Positions 1 through 8,198 of a stretch of DNA of 29,692 nt are shown one piece after another. Below the pieces are notes generated by a model, which was not told where the DNA came from, did no database searches, and worked only from the letters and a program-made list of their open reading frames with translations. Source of the DNA: Vibrio sp. 10N.286.49.B1 (lineage in GTDB: Bacteria > Pseudomonadota > Gammaproteobacteria > Enterobacterales > Vibrionaceae); assembly GCF_002873335.1 (NCBI RefSeq), contig NZ_MCUW01000029.1, positions 1 through 29,692 of the forward strand, in the 5' to 3' direction. Numbering within the stretch: the first letter of the stretch is position 1; each line of letters opens with the position of its first letter. The position numbers were made by a program, and so were the translations under genes.

Positions 1-127
1 TTAACTGATCGGCATTACCTCGTACGAGGGCTTTTAAGTCAATGACACTTGGTTTCAATTGGCTTTTTTGTAAATAGCCAAATTTTAGGTGGCTTAATTA
101 TCGAAGTAGATTCGCTCTCAAGGTCGC

Positions 128-1165
128 TTAGTTATCAACCTTAAGTCTTTGGAAATACTCTTCGTATAACGTGCCAGCTTCGCCTACTTCATCCTGCCAT
201 GTGCCCGAGTCCATGACTTCTTGTGGCGGAAATACATTTGGATCTTCCGCGAACTCTTTAGGAAGTAACGGGTAAGCGGTTTTGACTGGTGTAGGATAGC
301 CAATTTCAAGCGCGATTTTTGCTGCATTTTCAGGACGAAGAAGAAAATCAATCATCTTATGCGCAGCGTCAACATTTTTAGCCCCTGAAGGAATCGCTAA
401 GCTATCCATCCAGAAAATTGTGCCTTTATCGGGCCAAACAATCTCAATGGAGGCACCTTCTTGGCGAGCCATATACGCTGAACCATTCCATAACATACCC
501 AACGACACTTCACCTGCTAAATACGGGTTTGCAGGAAAATCAGAGTTGAAAACCAGCACGTTTGGAACCAGTTTTCTGAGTTCTTCATAAGCGGCTTTAA
601 TTTCGTCCGGGTTAGTCGTATTTGGAGAGTAGCCTAACTTAGTTAGCGCGATGTGGAATACTTCACGAGAGTCATCCATCATCATTAATTGGCCTTCCCA
701 CTGCTGATCCCAAAGGTCATCCCAGCTGGTAACGGTAGACTTATCGAGCATATCCGTGTTTACGCCGATGCCCGTTGCGCCCCAAATATAAGGAATAGAA
801 AAGTTGTTGTCGGGGTCAAAAGGTTTATCAAGGTAGTTACTATCCAAATCTTTGAAATGTGATAGTTTTTCTTTATCAATTTTTTGGAGCATGCCTTCTT
901 TACGCATTTTTGAAACAAAATACGTAGAAGGAACCACTAAATCATAACCTGAGCCTTGAGTTTTTAACTTGGCATACATGCTTTCGTTAGATTCGTAGGT
1001 TGAGTAGAAGACTTTAATGCCTGTCTCCTTCGTAAAGTCTTCTAAGACTTCATTCGGGATGTATTCAGACCAGTTATAAAAATAGAGTTCTTCGTTGGCA
1101 GCAAACGCCGGTGTAGTGAAGAGAGTCGCCGCACAAAGTGCGCTAGCATACAGTTTGCTTTTCAT
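128..1165 (-). CDS. potD: Spermidine/putrescine-binding periplasmic protein PotD (paralogue 1)
   Basis: Periplasmic solute-binding protein that captures polyamine and delivers it to the PotABC importer. The 345-residue product begins with a signal peptide (basic MKSKLYASALC, hydrophobic core, cleavage near FAA at 21-23). Positions that bind spermidine in E. coli PotD can be matched: W32 and Y35 (NWSEY), Y82 (STYF), D165 and E168 (DDSREVF), W226 (LWNGSA), W252 and D254 (FWMDS) and Y290 (GYPTP). Length fits the family. It is the last gene of the pot cluster. A hairpin terminator separates it from the upstream paralogue, so it probably has its own promoter in 1166-1368, although I could not pick a convincing one. 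The substrate (spermidine, norspermidine or putrescine) cannot be read from sequence. Confidence 0.95.
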   Translation of the reverse strand: MKSKLYASALCAATLFTTPAFAANEELYFYNWSEYIPNEVLEDFTKETGIKVFYSTYESNESMYAKLKTQGSGYDLVVPSTYFVSKMRKEGMLQKIDKEKLSHFKDLDSNYLDKPFDPDNNFSIPYIWGATGIGVNTDMLDKSTVTSWDDLWDQQWEGQLMMMDDSREVFHIALTKLGYSPNTTNPDEIKAAYEELRKLVPNVLVFNSDFPANPYLAGEVSLGMLWNGSAYMARQEGASIEIVWPDKGTIFWMDSLAIPSGAKNVDAAHKMIDFLLRPENAAKIALEIGYPTPVKTAYPLLPKEFAEDPNVFPPQEVMDSGTWQDEVGEAGTLYEEYFQRLKVDN

Positions 1166-1368
1166 TACTTTTCCGTTTGTATTGTTATAAACAAAGAGCC
1201 ATAGCAGGCATGAAAATAGATTGTTGGCCTTAAAGCGAACAATTTATTACTTTGATCATCATAAAGAATATGACGTGAGTCACAAGATTATACCAGTAAT
1301 TAAAGCATATCTCTATGTGGCTGTTTACAAAAAATAAACGTTTAGGTACTTATTGTGCTGTAAATATA

Positions 1369-1396
1369 AAAACAGGTGGCTAATGCCACCTGTTTT
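1369..1396 (-). terminator. Intrinsic terminator after the upstream potD
   Basis: A perfect 12-bp inverted repeat (AAAACAGGTGGC / GCCACCTGTTTT) around a 4-nt loop lies 17 nt past the stop of the upstream potD. Read on the minus strand, it ends in a T-rich stretch. It should stop most transcription from the potABCD block before it reaches the downstream potD copy. Confidence 0.85.
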
Positions 1397-1413
1397 GTAA
1401 AACCCACTTTTAA

Positions 1414-2445
1414 TTACTGGCCTGCTTTTAGTTTCATGAAATAATCTTCGTAAACAACGGTCTTTTCGCCTACAGAGTCTTGCCATTCAACCCGGTCTAA
1501 ATCTTCTTGGGAAGGAAATAGGGCGGGTTCATGCTTAAACTTGTCGTTGGATGCTTTGACGCCAGTTAAGTAGCCAGTGTCGGTCGAGATTTGTTCAGCA
1601 ATCTCGGGACGCAACAAAAAATCAATCATCTTGTGAGCGGCTTCTACGTTTTCAGCACCTGAGCTAATTGCAAAGTTATCGACCCAACCAATACCGCCTT
1701 CTTTTGGAAACACTAGCTCAAGAGGTACACCTTCTTTCTGTGCGGCGGCGGCGGAGCCATTCCACAACATACCTAGCCCGACCTCACCTGACATATAAGG
1801 CGAGCCGGGATTATCAGAGTTAAAGACTAAAACATTCGGCATGAGTTTTTTAAGCTCCGCGTAGGCCTCATCGATTTCTTTTTGATCCGTGGTATTTCCT
1901 GAATATCCGAGCTTACGAAGAGCGATGTGGAAGACCTCACGAGTATCGTCCATCATCATCAGCTGACCTTCTAGCTCCGGATTCCATAAGTCTGCCCAGC
2001 TGGTAAAATCTTTTGGGTCATACATATCAGTATTAACCGCAAGCCCAGTAATGGCGACGACGTGAGGTACCGAATAATCATTGTTAGGGTCATACGGTTT
2101 ATTTAGGTAATTTGGATCCAAATTATGGAAATTGTTTAATTTGGATTTATCAATTTTTTGCAACATACCTTCATCACGCATTTTAGCCACGAAATAGGTG
2201 GAAGGAACAACCAAGTCATACCCTTTATTATGCGTTTTCAATTTAGCGTACAAGGTTTCGTTTGATTCATAGGTTGAATAGATAACCTTGATGCCAGTTT
2301 CTTTGGTAAATTGCTGAAGGATATTGCTGTTGATATATGGTCCCCAGTTCATGAAAACCAATTGTTGTTCTTTTGCACTCACCATGCCAGATGCAAGAGA
2401 AAGTGCACATGCACTACCAGCTAATAAAGTAGCCCATTTTTTCAT
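1414..2445 (-). CDS. potD: Spermidine/putrescine-binding periplasmic protein PotD (paralogue 2)
   Basis: Second PotD-type binding protein of the cluster. I place the start at the ATG at 2445. It begins a clean signal peptide (MKKWATLLAG to MVSAKE), and GGAG lies 11 nt upstream. A longer reading from a TTG at 2460 would add five residues and is less likely. The mature protein keeps the family's ligand positions: W34/Y37 (NWGPY), Y84 (STYF), D167/E170 (DDTREVF), W228, W254/D256 (GWVDN) and Y292. It differs from its neighbour around these pockets: LWNGSAAAAQ replaces LWNGSAYMAR, and PHVVAITGLAV replaces PYIWGATGIGV. The two copies may therefore prefer different polyamines. Hairpins lie on both sides, so its dose relative to potABC is probably set by partial termination or mRNA stability. 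Confidence 0.94.
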   Translation of the reverse strand: MKKWATLLAGSACALSLASGMVSAKEQQLVFMNWGPYINSNILQQFTKETGIKVIYSTYESNETLYAKLKTHNKGYDLVVPSTYFVAKMRDEGMLQKIDKSKLNNFHNLDPNYLNKPYDPNNDYSVPHVVAITGLAVNTDMYDPKDFTSWADLWNPELEGQLMMMDDTREVFHIALRKLGYSGNTTDQKEIDEAYAELKKLMPNVLVFNSDNPGSPYMSGEVGLGMLWNGSAAAAQKEGVPLELVFPKEGGIGWVDNFAISSGAENVEAAHKMIDFLLRPEIAEQISTDTGYLTGVKASNDKFKHEPALFPSQEDLDRVEWQDSVGEKTVVYEDYFMKLKAGQ

Positions 2446-2486
2446 TGACGTAAGCTCCAAACAAACGCTGCCTTAAAGGCATAGAT

Positions 2487-2519
2487 AAAAAAAAAGCAGA
2501 GTGGCAGAGCCATTCTGCT
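2487..2519 (-). terminator. Hairpin with U-tract between potC and potD
   Basis: On the minus strand, AGCAGA-A-TGGC / GCCA-C-TCTGCT forms a stem interrupted by one mismatch, closed by a 3-nt loop and followed directly by nine T. It starts 20 nt past the potC stop and ends about 40 nt before the next potD start. This is a textbook intrinsic terminator inside the cluster. It may be partially read through, or potD may have its own promoter. Confidence 0.8.
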
Positions 2520-2538
2520 CTCACTTAAAGTCTTGTGA

Positions 2539-3309
2539 TTATTTAATTTTCTCTCGAGCAAGAAGCTGCGATGTCATGACTAACGCTAGAGAAACAATGA
2601 GCATAATTGTTGCCAGCGCATTGACTTCAGGTGAGATACCGACTTTGACCATTGAATAAATCTTAAGTGGCAGTATCTCGTAGGTTGGTCCAGTGACAAA
2701 CGAACTTACAATGACATCATCAAGTGACAAGGTGAAACTTAATAGCCACCCTCCAGCGATAGCGGGCTTAGCAAGAGGGAAGATAATCTGTTTGAGTATC
2801 GTCCATTCGCTGGCTCCTAAATCTTTTGCCGCTTCCAACATTTTAACGTCGAAGCCTTTCAAACGGCTATAGACCGTTACAACAACGAAAGGCAAGCAGA
2901 AAGTAATATGCGCTACCAATAACGTTAGGAAACCCAATTGCACGCCCATTACTAAGAAAATCGCGAGTAACGAAATGGCCATCACAATATCAGGGGACAT
3001 CATCACGATAAACAATAACCCACTTACCGCTTTTTTGCCCTTAAACTGATATCGAAATAGGGCCACGGCCGTTAGACTGCCGACTAATGTGGCGGCGGTT
3101 GCTGAAAATACAGCGACATTAATAGAATGCCACGCGGCTTGCATTAAGCTGTCATTGTTAAACAGCGCGTGGTACCACTTTGTGGTCAATCCACCCCATT
3201 TCATACCAAACTTATTAGCATTGAATGAGTTAGCAATGAGTACAATAATCGGCAAATACAAAAACGCATAGACAAGCGTCATGAAACCAAATTTAGCAGT
3301 GCGACCCAT
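2539..3309 (-). CDS. potC: Polyamine ABC transporter permease PotC
   Basis: Inner-membrane permease of the polyamine importer, pairing with PotB to form the channel. The 256-residue protein has about six hydrophobic segments. It carries the EAA loop that docks on the ATPase ([16 protein letters not shown], near residues 159-174) followed by PLAKPAI, the usual binding-protein-dependent permease signature. Its start overlaps the potB stop by one base (TAATG), so the two are translationally coupled. Length fits E. coli PotC. Nothing is unusual apart from the terminator just downstream. Confidence 0.95.
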   Translation of the reverse strand: MGRTAKFGFMTLVYAFLYLPIIVLIANSFNANKFGMKWGGLTTKWYHALFNNDSLMQAAWHSINVAVFSATAATLVGSLTAVALFRYQFKGKKAVSGLLFIVMMSPDIVMAISLLAIFLVMGVQLGFLTLLVAHITFCLPFVVVTVYSRLKGFDVKMLEAAKDLGASEWTILKQIIFPLAKPAIAGGWLLSFTLSLDDVIVSSFVTGPTYEILPLKIYSMVKVGISPEVNALATIMLIVSLALVMTSQLLAREKIK

Positions 3310-4166
3310 TATTCGAGCTCCACTTTACGATTTAATAATTTACCCGCTCGATAATAGGCGTATAACATGACCGCCATCGCGGCTGTCAGGGCAATACTGG
3401 TGGCAGCACCAAATGGCCAATCTCTTGCGTTTAGTATCTGACTTTTAATGACGTTACCGATCAATAGGTTTTTAGCGCCGCCTAATAAATCAGCGATATA
3501 GAACATACCAAGAGCTGGCAATAGCACTAATAAGCAGCCACCAATGATTCCTGGCATCGTTAGTGGCAAGATGACCTTAGTAATGGTTTGCCACTTATTT
3601 GCGCCTAGATCTTTTGCGGCTTCAATATAAGTATTGTCGAGTTTCTCCAATGCTGAATACAAGGGTAGAATCATAAAAGGAAGCAAAATGTAGACTAAGC
3701 CAATCATGACTGCTGTTTCTGTATACATAATCCTCAGCGGCTTATCGATGATATCAAGTGCGATTAACCCTTTATTTAAAATCCCTTGAGTACCAAGGAC
3801 TATCTTTAACCCATAGGTTCTGATTAGAGAATTCGTCCAAAATGGCACAATGACCAAAAAAAGCATGAACGGTCGCCATTTTTCCGGCATTTTTGCGACG
3901 ATGTAAGCAAATGGATAGCCGACGACAAGGCAGATTAATGTTGCAATAATCGCCATGTAGAACGAGTGAAATACAACCTTGGCGTACAAAGGATCCAATA
4001 ATCGAGCGTAGTTATCTAACGTAAACGTCAACTCAATAAGATTGGCTTCATCTCGCGTTAAAAAACTGGTGCCGATGATCATCACATTGGGAATCAGTAC
4101 AAAGAGTACTAACCAGCTCACAATTAAGGTGATGATGGCATTTTGTAAATTAAATTTCTTGCTCAT
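3309..4166 (-). CDS. potB: Polyamine ABC transporter permease PotB
   Basis: Second permease subunit of the spermidine/putrescine importer, 285 residues with about six membrane segments. The first is near residues 13-32 ([20 protein letters not shown]). The ATPase-coupling EAA loop reads [16 protein letters not shown] and is followed by PLTMPGI. Its start lies inside the end of potA (17-bp overlap), and its stop overlaps the potC start, so potA-potB-potC form one translationally coupled unit. Confidence 0.95.
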   Translation of the reverse strand: MSKKFNLQNAIITLIVSWLVLFVLIPNVMIIGTSFLTRDEANLIELTFTLDNYARLLDPLYAKVVFHSFYMAIIATLICLVVGYPFAYIVAKMPEKWRPFMLFLVIVPFWTNSLIRTYGLKIVLGTQGILNKGLIALDIIDKPLRIMYTETAVMIGLVYILLPFMILPLYSALEKLDNTYIEAAKDLGANKWQTITKVILPLTMPGIIGGCLLVLLPALGMFYIADLLGGAKNLLIGNVIKSQILNARDWPFGAATSIALTAAMAVMLYAYYRAGKLLNRKVELE

Positions 4167-5265
4167 CTTTCAATACCACTTCCCAGCTTTCAACCCAAGT
4201 GACGGCAACTTTTTGTCCCAGAGAGTGATCCACGTCGGGATCGTCTTCGTTGAAAAACTCGCTGACCATTACTCGCATCCCTGATTCGAGTTCAACCACA
4301 GAATCCAGCGTCATTCCTTTATAGGTACGTTCAGCCACATGACCAACAATGCCTTTAGTCTCAGATTCTTTGATTTCTTCAATACGCAAGTCTTCTGGGC
4401 GAAGTAGAACTTGCAACTGATCACCTTCTAAACACGGGCTATCGTGATAAACAATACATTCATGATCTTCAATGGTCGCGTGGATACGCTTGTCATCAAT
4501 ACGATGATTAACCGTTGCATTAAACACATTGATTTCACCAATGAAGCGAGCAACAAACAAGTTCTTTGGTTCTTCGTATATTTCTCGAGGCGAACCATCT
4601 TGTTCAATCACACCATCGCGCATAACGATGATGCGGTCCGACATGGATAAGGCTTCTTCTTGGTCATGCGTAACAAAAATGAAAGTAATACCAAGCTGTC
4701 TTTGTAATTGCTTCAATTCGATCTGCATCTGTTTACGTAACTTGTAGTCGAGCGCAGATAGTGATTCATCAAGAAGCAACACTTTAGGCTTATTGACGAC
4801 CGCACGAGCAATAGCGATACGTTGTTGTTGACCACCTGATAATTGATGAGGCTTACGTTGCGCCATTTTCTCCAATCGAACCATTTTGAGTGCTTCTAAT
4901 ACTCTTGGCTCAATGTCAGCACTGGGCACTTTTTGCATGCGCAATCCGAACGCCACATTTTCAAAAACAGTCATGTGGGGGAATAGGGCATAGCTTTGGA
5001 ATACGGTGTTGACATGCCTTTGTTCAGCAGGAACTTCAGTGACGTCATGGTCTGCAAGCCTTATTGTACCGCCATCAACGGTTTCAAAACCTGCAATCAT
5101 TCTCAGTACGGTTGTCTTACCGCAGCCAGAAGGGCCTAAAATAGTGAGGAATTCACCATGATTAACGTTCAAGTCTAGATTTGCGATGATTTCCTTACCA
5201 TCGAAACTTTTACTTACACCAGAGAGCTGTACGACTGGTGTTCCTACTGATTGTTGAGCTTTCAA
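4150..5265 (-). CDS. potA: Polyamine ABC transporter ATPase PotA
   Basis: ATP-hydrolysing subunit that powers polyamine import through PotBC. The 371-residue protein has every ABC element: Walker A GPSGCGKT (44-51), Q-loop VFQSY (Q90), signature LSGGQ (142-146), Walker B LLLDE (163-167) and switch His H200. A C-terminal TOBE-like regulatory region follows from about 240. The start is TTG at 5263-5265, with GGTGGAG upstream. The nearby ATG at about 5291 is out of frame. It is the first gene of the pot cluster, transcribed away from the membrane-protein gene at 5601. The upstream region carries a large dyad repeat (see 5266-5600). Confidence 0.96.
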   Translation of the reverse strand: MKAQQSVGTPVVQLSGVSKSFDGKEIIANLDLNVNHGEFLTILGPSGCGKTTVLRMIAGFETVDGGTIRLADHDVTEVPAEQRHVNTVFQSYALFPHMTVFENVAFGLRMQKVPSADIEPRVLEALKMVRLEKMAQRKPHQLSGGQQQRIAIARAVVNKPKVLLLDESLSALDYKLRKQMQIELKQLQRQLGITFIFVTHDQEEALSMSDRIIVMRDGVIEQDGSPREIYEEPKNLFVARFIGEINVFNATVNHRIDDKRIHATIEDHECIVYHDSPCLEGDQLQVLLRPEDLRIEEIKESETKGIVGHVAERTYKGMTLDSVVELESGMRVMVSEFFNEDDPDVDHSLGQKVAVTWVESWEVVLKDEQEI

Positions 5266-5600
5266 TGTCTGTTTATCTCCACCTTGGCCATTTTTTGTTT
5301 ATAGGCCGGTTGCTATACATGATTGAGGCGCGCATCATAATCACCAATTGAGTGAAATCAAAGCATTTTTTCATCTTGATACAGAAAAAAATTGCAGGTA
5401 AAACTAAACATTATTTACCATACTTGTATTACACAGCACCAAGATGAAAATTTTAACTTATCAAGTGGTTAATTATTATCCAAAAAGATAATAAAGCAAG
5501 CTTATAAGAGTGATAATGATCGCTTGATGTCGCTATAATGGCGCAGCCTTTTTAACGAAAAAATAGACGTTCACATTCGCGAGTGTGACATGGAAAAACT
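5266..5600. other. Divergent intergenic region between potA and the 5601 gene
   Basis: AT-rich, no credible gene. It must hold promoters for potA (minus strand) and for the plus-strand gene at 5601. An 11-bp inverted repeat, TTTTCATCTTG at 5368-5378 and CAAGATGAAAA at 5440-5450, is separated by 61 nt and lies on the potA side. A TATAAT box lies at 5534-5539. An 18-bp near-palindrome (TCACATTCGCGAGTGTGA) sits at 5571-5588, just upstream of the plus-strand start. Confidence 0.6.
5511..5539 (+). promoter_or_regulatory. Possible sigma-70 promoter for the 5601 operon
   Basis: TATAAT at 5534-5539 is a perfect -10. A weak -35 candidate, TGATAA, lies at 5511-5516 with 17-bp spacing. The start codon is 62 nt downstream of the -10. 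The palindrome at 5571-5588 would fall in the 5' leader. The call rests mainly on the -10. Confidence 0.45.
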
Positions 5601-6437
5601 ATGAAAAATGATTTTGAAAGAGACTTTAATCTGGGTGGGAGTATTGAACGTGCAGTCTCAGGTCAGTATGAACTGAAAGCTGGCGCGATTTTCCAAGAAG
5701 CTTGGAAACAAACCATGAAACACTTTATGTCGTTTTCACCCGCCATTATCGCACTCATCTTTGTTCAGCTCGGGATTTTTTATGTTGCGCTAAAACTTCA
5801 ACTCGGTGATCCCGGTGTGATTTTACAAGCATTTCAAGATCCGTCGTTACTAGATGAGCGCATATTTCAAGCTATTTTTGTCGCAAACTTCAGTTATGAA
5901 GTTGTCAGTGCGCCTTTTTATGCCAGTGTTTCTCTGATGGCGATGAGCCATGCATGTGGTCTATCGACAAAACCTCGCCATATCGCGAAAGGATTACAGT
6001 TTACGGTACCGATTATTATCGCGACCCTTGCCAGTTTGGTGTTGCAAGGTGTCATAGGGATGTTGTTGCCTTTCATTTCGATGTATCTCTCACTCGCGTT
6101 TAGCCAGTCTATTCTACTCATTTGTGAAAAACGCATACCACCGATGCAATCATTGTTGTTGTCACTAAGAGCCGTCAATAAAAAAATCTTCGTGCTCGCC
6201 GGTATTTACACACTAATGATGTTGATGTTTGTTGTCGGGGCTATGTTTTATGGGTTGGGTTTGATCTTTGTTTTACCATTCTTCTTCCACGTCAAAGGTA
6301 TTATTTACCGTGAAATGTTTGGGGTTAAATTGCAAGTGACTGCGTCTCAAGACAATGATTTTGATGACCATCAAGGGAATCCGCCAAACGACGAAAATGA
6401 TAGAACAAATAAAAATCCAGAGGTCTTCGATGCGTAA
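5601..6437 (+). CDS. Conserved inner-membrane protein of unknown function
   Basis: 278 residues that I cannot assign to a named family. A hydrophilic N-terminus (about 1-45) is followed by several membrane segments: near 46-66 (FSPAIIALIFVQLGIFYVAL), 93-116, 134-175 (two segments) and 196-232 (two segments). The charged tail from about 248 is rich in Asp and Asn (SQDNDFDDHQGNPPNDENDR). Overall it resembles YciC-type or DUF-type membrane proteins, but I see no catalytic motif. The upstream SD is weak (GGA). Its last 8 bases overlap the start of the Bax-like gene, so the two are translationally coupled. That suggests a shared envelope role, but this is inference only. Confidence 0.8.
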   Translation: MKNDFERDFNLGGSIERAVSGQYELKAGAIFQEAWKQTMKHFMSFSPAIIALIFVQLGIFYVALKLQLGDPGVILQAFQDPSLLDERIFQAIFVANFSYEVVSAPFYASVSLMAMSHACGLSTKPRHIAKGLQFTVPIIIATLASLVLQGVIGMLLPFISMYLSLAFSQSILLICEKRIPPMQSLLLSLRAVNKKIFVLAGIYTLMMLMFVVGAMFYGLGLIFVLPFFFHVKGIIYREMFGVKLQVTASQDNDFDDHQGNPPNDENDRTNKNPEVFDA

Positions 6438-7230
6438 GTCTCATACACTAATGGCGGCAGCCGTGTTGTTATCGGGTAGTACTTTTTTGTATCTCGGTCA
6501 CGACCGCGAACGTTCTGAAGATGGTGACGTCTCGGAGCCAGCGTTGGTACCGATATCTGATTCACCCCCTGATATCGCCGCAATCACTGACACAAAAACG
6601 AAAAAACAGACGTTCTTTGATTATCTTAGACCAGGTATCGAGATTGAAAACGCTCGAATAGAGAAAGAGCGCCAGCGTATTTTGCGATTCAAGAATGCGT
6701 TAGACGAGCAATCTTTAACTCAAGAGCAAATTGAAACAGCCAAACGGTTAGGTCGTTTATACAATCTAGAACCAACAGAGGTGACCTATCAGTGGATTGA
6801 GCAACTTCTACATAGAGTAGACGTACTACCTGAAGCACTGGTTCTAACTCAAGCGGCAAATGAATCAGCGTGGGGCACATCCCGTTTTGCTAAAGAAGCC
6901 AATAACTATTTCGGTCAGTGGTGTTACAGCAAAGGCTGTGGCGTCGTCCCTTTACAAAGAGGGACCGGAAAATCTCATGAGGTGGCTAAGTTTTCATCAC
7001 CACAAGAATCCATTTATGGATATTTCATGAACGTAAATCGCAACAATGCTTACGCTGAACTACGGACTATTCGTAGTCAAATTAGAGACGAAGGGCAATC
7101 ACCACTTACGGAAGCGTCGGCATTGAAACTCACCAACGGATTGTTGCGCTACTCAGAGCGCGGTGAGGCATACGTCAAGGACTTACAAGCGATGATTCGC
7201 CATAATGAAGAATTCTGGATATCAAAATAA
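6430..7230 (+). CDS. bax: Bax-like glucosaminidase (peptidoglycan hydrolase family)
   Basis: Probable envelope-associated beta-N-acetylglucosaminidase of the Bax/FlgJ type. I start it at the ATG at 6430, where AGAGG lies just upstream and a hydrophobic anchor begins (MRKSHTLMAAAVLLSG). A longer in-frame reading from 6355 would lie mostly inside the previous gene. The mature part has a helical linker, then the glucosaminidase domain: LPEALVLTQAANESAWGTSR with the presumed catalytic Glu in ANESAWG, then FGQWCY, FSSPQESIYGYF and LLRYSERGEAYV. There is no lipobox Cys, so the N-terminus is an uncleaved anchor or a signal peptide. It overlaps the upstream membrane-protein gene by 8 bp and ends 5 bp before the next gene. 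The symbol rests on similarity to E. coli Bax. Confidence 0.88.
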   Translation: MRKSHTLMAAAVLLSGSTFLYLGHDRERSEDGDVSEPALVPISDSPPDIAAITDTKTKKQTFFDYLRPGIEIENARIEKERQRILRFKNALDEQSLTQEQIETAKRLGRLYNLEPTEVTYQWIEQLLHRVDVLPEALVLTQAANESAWGTSRFAKEANNYFGQWCYSKGCGVVPLQRGTGKSHEVAKFSSPQESIYGYFMNVNRNNAYAELRTIRSQIRDEGQSPLTEASALKLTNGLLRYSERGEAYVKDLQAMIRHNEEFWISK

Positions 7231-7235
7231 AAACT

Positions 7236-7895
7236 ATGAAAAAAGCAGTCAGTTTTGCCTTAGTCAGCCTCCTGGTAGCGGCCGTATCGTTACCCGCAAC
7301 CGCGCAAGAATATCGATTTACCTATTCTAAGCTTTATTCCCAAATGAAAAACAACGCTAAAGAAGGACATGAAGATGTCAAAGTTGGTTTTTTCTTTGTC
7401 GATGCGCAAACGCAACAGCTTTGTAAAATAGACAAAGCATGGATGGAAAAAGAAAAAAAATATGAAGAGTTAAAGTCGAGTGAATTTAACGAACTGTTAG
7501 TTCCACTAGACGATAATTTGAAAGCAGCCAATCCACTTGTGTATGTACAAACACCACAAACTCAGCAATGCGACTTCTCAATGGTCGTTATGACCAAACA
7601 GCCATTTTCTGGGGAAGTATCGTATCAAGAAGTTGAGCGTTTACTACCACAAATGCAAACAATGTTAGAAGATTTAGGCGGCATGTTCTCTGGATGGTTT
7701 ACCGCCGACGTCATTGGCTTAACATTGGAATTTTCCGATGTGTCTGACGGGAGGATAGAGTTATCTGATGGTCATTCTGTGCCGGTCGTCGACGGCAAAG
7801 CTCAAATCTCACTTGAACAGATAGGCACTAATGGCTTTATGCGCTTACCCGGAAAAACGAGTCGAGTGTTGCCGTATTTGCCAACAAGCAAATAA
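7236..7895 (+). CDS. Secreted DUF2987-like protein
   Basis: 219 residues with a clear Sec signal peptide (MKKAVSFALVSLLVAAVSLP, cleavage around ATA-QE at 22-25). The mature part is soluble, with two Cys (LCKIDKAW and QCDFSMVV) that could form a disulphide. It has no catalytic motif I recognise. From memory it matches the DUF2987 proteins found next to bax in Vibrio and Shewanella, whose function is unknown. It starts 5 bp after the bax stop with a poor SD, so translation probably depends on coupling to the upstream gene. It is the last gene of the three-gene plus-strand unit. Confidence 0.8.
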   Translation: MKKAVSFALVSLLVAAVSLPATAQEYRFTYSKLYSQMKNNAKEGHEDVKVGFFFVDAQTQQLCKIDKAWMEKEKKYEELKSSEFNELLVPLDDNLKAANPLVYVQTPQTQQCDFSMVVMTKQPFSGEVSYQEVERLLPQMQTMLEDLGGMFSGWFTADVIGLTLEFSDVSDGRIELSDGHSVPVVDGKAQISLEQIGTNGFMRLPGKTSRVLPYLPTSK

Positions 7896-7914
7896 ATCCA
7901 GTCATTGCTCGATG

Positions 7915-7935
7915 GTTAGTAGTTAGTAGTTAGTA
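7915..7935. repeat. Three tandem copies of a 7-mer
   Basis: GTTAGTA occurs three times in a row without change, immediately after the DUF2987-like gene and just before a 15-bp inverted repeat. It could be a site of slippage variation. Confidence 0.85.
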
Positions 7936-7945
7936 AATAATAGTC

Positions 7946-7989
7946 GCTTATTGCTCACTATTAATTGATAGTATTAGTGAGCAATAAGC
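7946..7989. repeat. 15-bp perfect inverted repeat
   Basis: GCTTATTGCTCACTA at 7946-7960 is matched exactly by its reverse complement at 7975-7989, leaving a 14-nt loop. No T-tract follows on either strand, so it is not a standard intrinsic terminator. It could still protect the 3' end of the upstream mRNA, or be a small dispersed palindromic element. Confidence 0.8.
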
Positions 7990-8105
7990 AAAGAAAATGG
8001 TGACATGACAAGTGTTACTATTTTCGTCGTACGCGAAACTGAGTATATCGATTCAATTTGTACACGTAATAAAACAAACTCTCACGTTTATCCTAGCTTT
8101 GCTAG

Positions 8106-8134
8106 TTTTCTCTTCCCATAAAACAAAGTATAAT
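8106..8134 (+). promoter_or_regulatory. Probable sigma-70 promoter of ttcA
   Basis: TATAAT at 8129-8134 followed by a GC-rich discriminator (CCGCGCC). The best -35 at 17-bp spacing (TTTTCT, 8106-8111) is poor. The start codon lies 65 nt downstream of the -10. Confidence 0.5.
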
Positions 8135-8198
8135 CCGCGCCCTATAACGCATCTGTCGGTACAATCCGTCAAACCAATCGGTAGTATGAGAACTCGTA

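Larger units (their letters stand above)
7896..8198. other. Intergenic region upstream of ttcA with repeats
   Basis: No credible gene. The one plus-strand open frame here runs into ttcA in another frame and looks spurious. The first part carries a tandem 7-mer and a strong inverted repeat (listed separately). The second part, AT-rich, ends in a good -10 for ttcA. Confidence 0.6.

Noticed and set aside
18..29. 12-bp palindrome CCTCGTACGAGG near the window start
   Set aside because: Too short and without a T-tract or known motif. It lies near the window edge, so its context is missing.
59..81. TTGGC/GCCAA hairpin downstream of the last potD
   Set aside because: Only a 5-bp stem with a 13-nt loop; not convincing as a terminator.
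6355..6429. Longer N-terminus for the Bax-like protein
   Set aside because: It lies wholly inside the upstream membrane-protein gene and has no SD. The ATG at 6430 has an SD and begins the membrane anchor.
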